From Bacteroidales bacterium UBA3764 (GTDB lineage: Bacteria; Bacteroidota; Bacteroidia; Bacteroidales; UBA932): a DNA stretch of 6,693 nt. Below the pieces are notes generated by a model. That model did not search any database. It was not told the DNA's origin and saw only the letters and a program-made list of their open reading frames with translations. Both the position numbers and the translations under genes were made by a program. Below are positions 6,300-6,693 of the stretch, one piece after another (positions within the stretch are counted from its first letter, which is position 1; each line of letters starts with the position of its first letter). The DNA is taken from contig DFFY01000045.1 in the NCBI GenBank assembly GCA_002371115.1, positions 1 through 6,693 of the forward strand, written 5' to 3'.

Positions 6300-6693
6300 A
6301 TGAAAAAGTATGTTGCTGAATGCCTGGGTACGTTTGTACTCACATTCCTTGGCTGCGGTGCAGCCATGTTCCTGGGTTGTGGCACTCCTGCCGGTGTGGT
6401 AGGTGTCGCTATCGCCTTTGGTCTTACCGTTGTGGCCATGGCCTACACCATTGGTGGCGTGAGCGGTTGCCACATCAACCCGGCCATCACCCTCGCAGTG
6501 GCCCTTTCCGGCCGCATGAGCTGGAAAGACGCCTGTGGATACTGGGTGGGTCAGCTCATCGGCGGTATCATCGCCGGTGCCTGCCTCATGCTGGTCGCTC
6601 ACGTAGTTGCCGCTCCGGATCTCACCGGTGCGCTCGGTTCCAACGGCGTTGCCAATGCTGGTGGCGTAGGTGGCGCTTTCCTGGTGGAAACCA
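6300..6693 (+). CDS. aqpZ: Aquaporin Z-like water channel, N-terminal part (runs off the right edge)
   Basis: The first 131 residues belong to the MIP/aquaporin superfamily, whose members carry water or small solutes across the inner membrane. The first asparagine box is intact: GCHINPAITLA with NPA at 60-62. The N-terminal AECLGTF (6-12) and GCGAA (18-22) match AqpZ. Phe40 in AFGLT corresponds to the Phe43 selectivity-filter residue of E. coli AqpZ, which favours a water channel over a glycerol facilitator. The second NPA box and the filter arginine lie beyond the window. The ATG at 6300-6302 follows the glycosyltransferase stop by 19 nt of A/T-rich DNA with no Shine-Dalgarno sequence, clear promoter box or terminator. 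Glycine codons are mostly GGT and GGC, with GGG absent, unlike the glycosyltransferase gene. This suggests stronger expression and possibly separate control. Confidence 0.93.
   Translation, partial: MKKYVAECLGTFVLTFLGCGAAMFLGCGTPAGVVGVAIAFGLTVVAMAYTIGGVSGCHINPAITLAVALSGRMSWKDACGYWVGQLIGGIIAGACLMLVAHVVAAPDLTGALGSNGVANAGGVGGAFLVET

Overview
The window looks like chromosomal DNA from a member of the Bacteroidota, probably the order Bacteroidales. Four things point there: the sequences of the threonyl-tRNA synthetase and IF-3; a four-helix protein of the DUF4199 type, a family found mainly in that phylum; three copies of the phylum's TATATTTG (TAnnTTTG) -7 promoter box just upstream of genes; and starts without a Shine-Dalgarno sequence. 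No mobile-element gene, CRISPR array, tRNA or rRNA was seen.

Layout. From 1 to 4604 everything reads leftward. The order in transcription is a MORN-like/helical-repeat gene (4604 to 2316), then thrS (2232-265), then the start of infC (238 to beyond the left edge). The thrS-infC pair is a classic translation operon. From 4724 to the right edge everything reads rightward: a small membrane protein (4724-5293), a membrane-anchored family 2 glycosyltransferase (5297-6280) and the start of an aquaporin (6300 onward). The two arms diverge from a 119-bp region, 4605-4723, which holds back-to-back promoters. The membrane protein and glycosyltransferase are 3 nt apart and are probably co-transcribed; together they suggest transfer of a sugar to a lipid carrier at the inner membrane.

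Two things stand out. First, the glycosyltransferase gene contains a compact cluster of three perfect hairpins, each with a 5-nt loop, bounded by GAGA/TCTC (5447-5509). It is exactly 63 nt, or 21 codons, and falls where the protein has extra residues compared with its relatives. It looks like a palindromic repeat that has become coding sequence. Second, the MORN-like gene is cut by an in-frame TAA at 3213-3215. The reading frame stays open on both sides, and the proteins on the two sides are homologous repeat modules, so this was very probably a single three-module protein of about 762 residues. It is now a pseudogene, a recently split gene, or a sequencing error. I do not recognise its function. 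I see no convincing evidence of a new multi-gene system.
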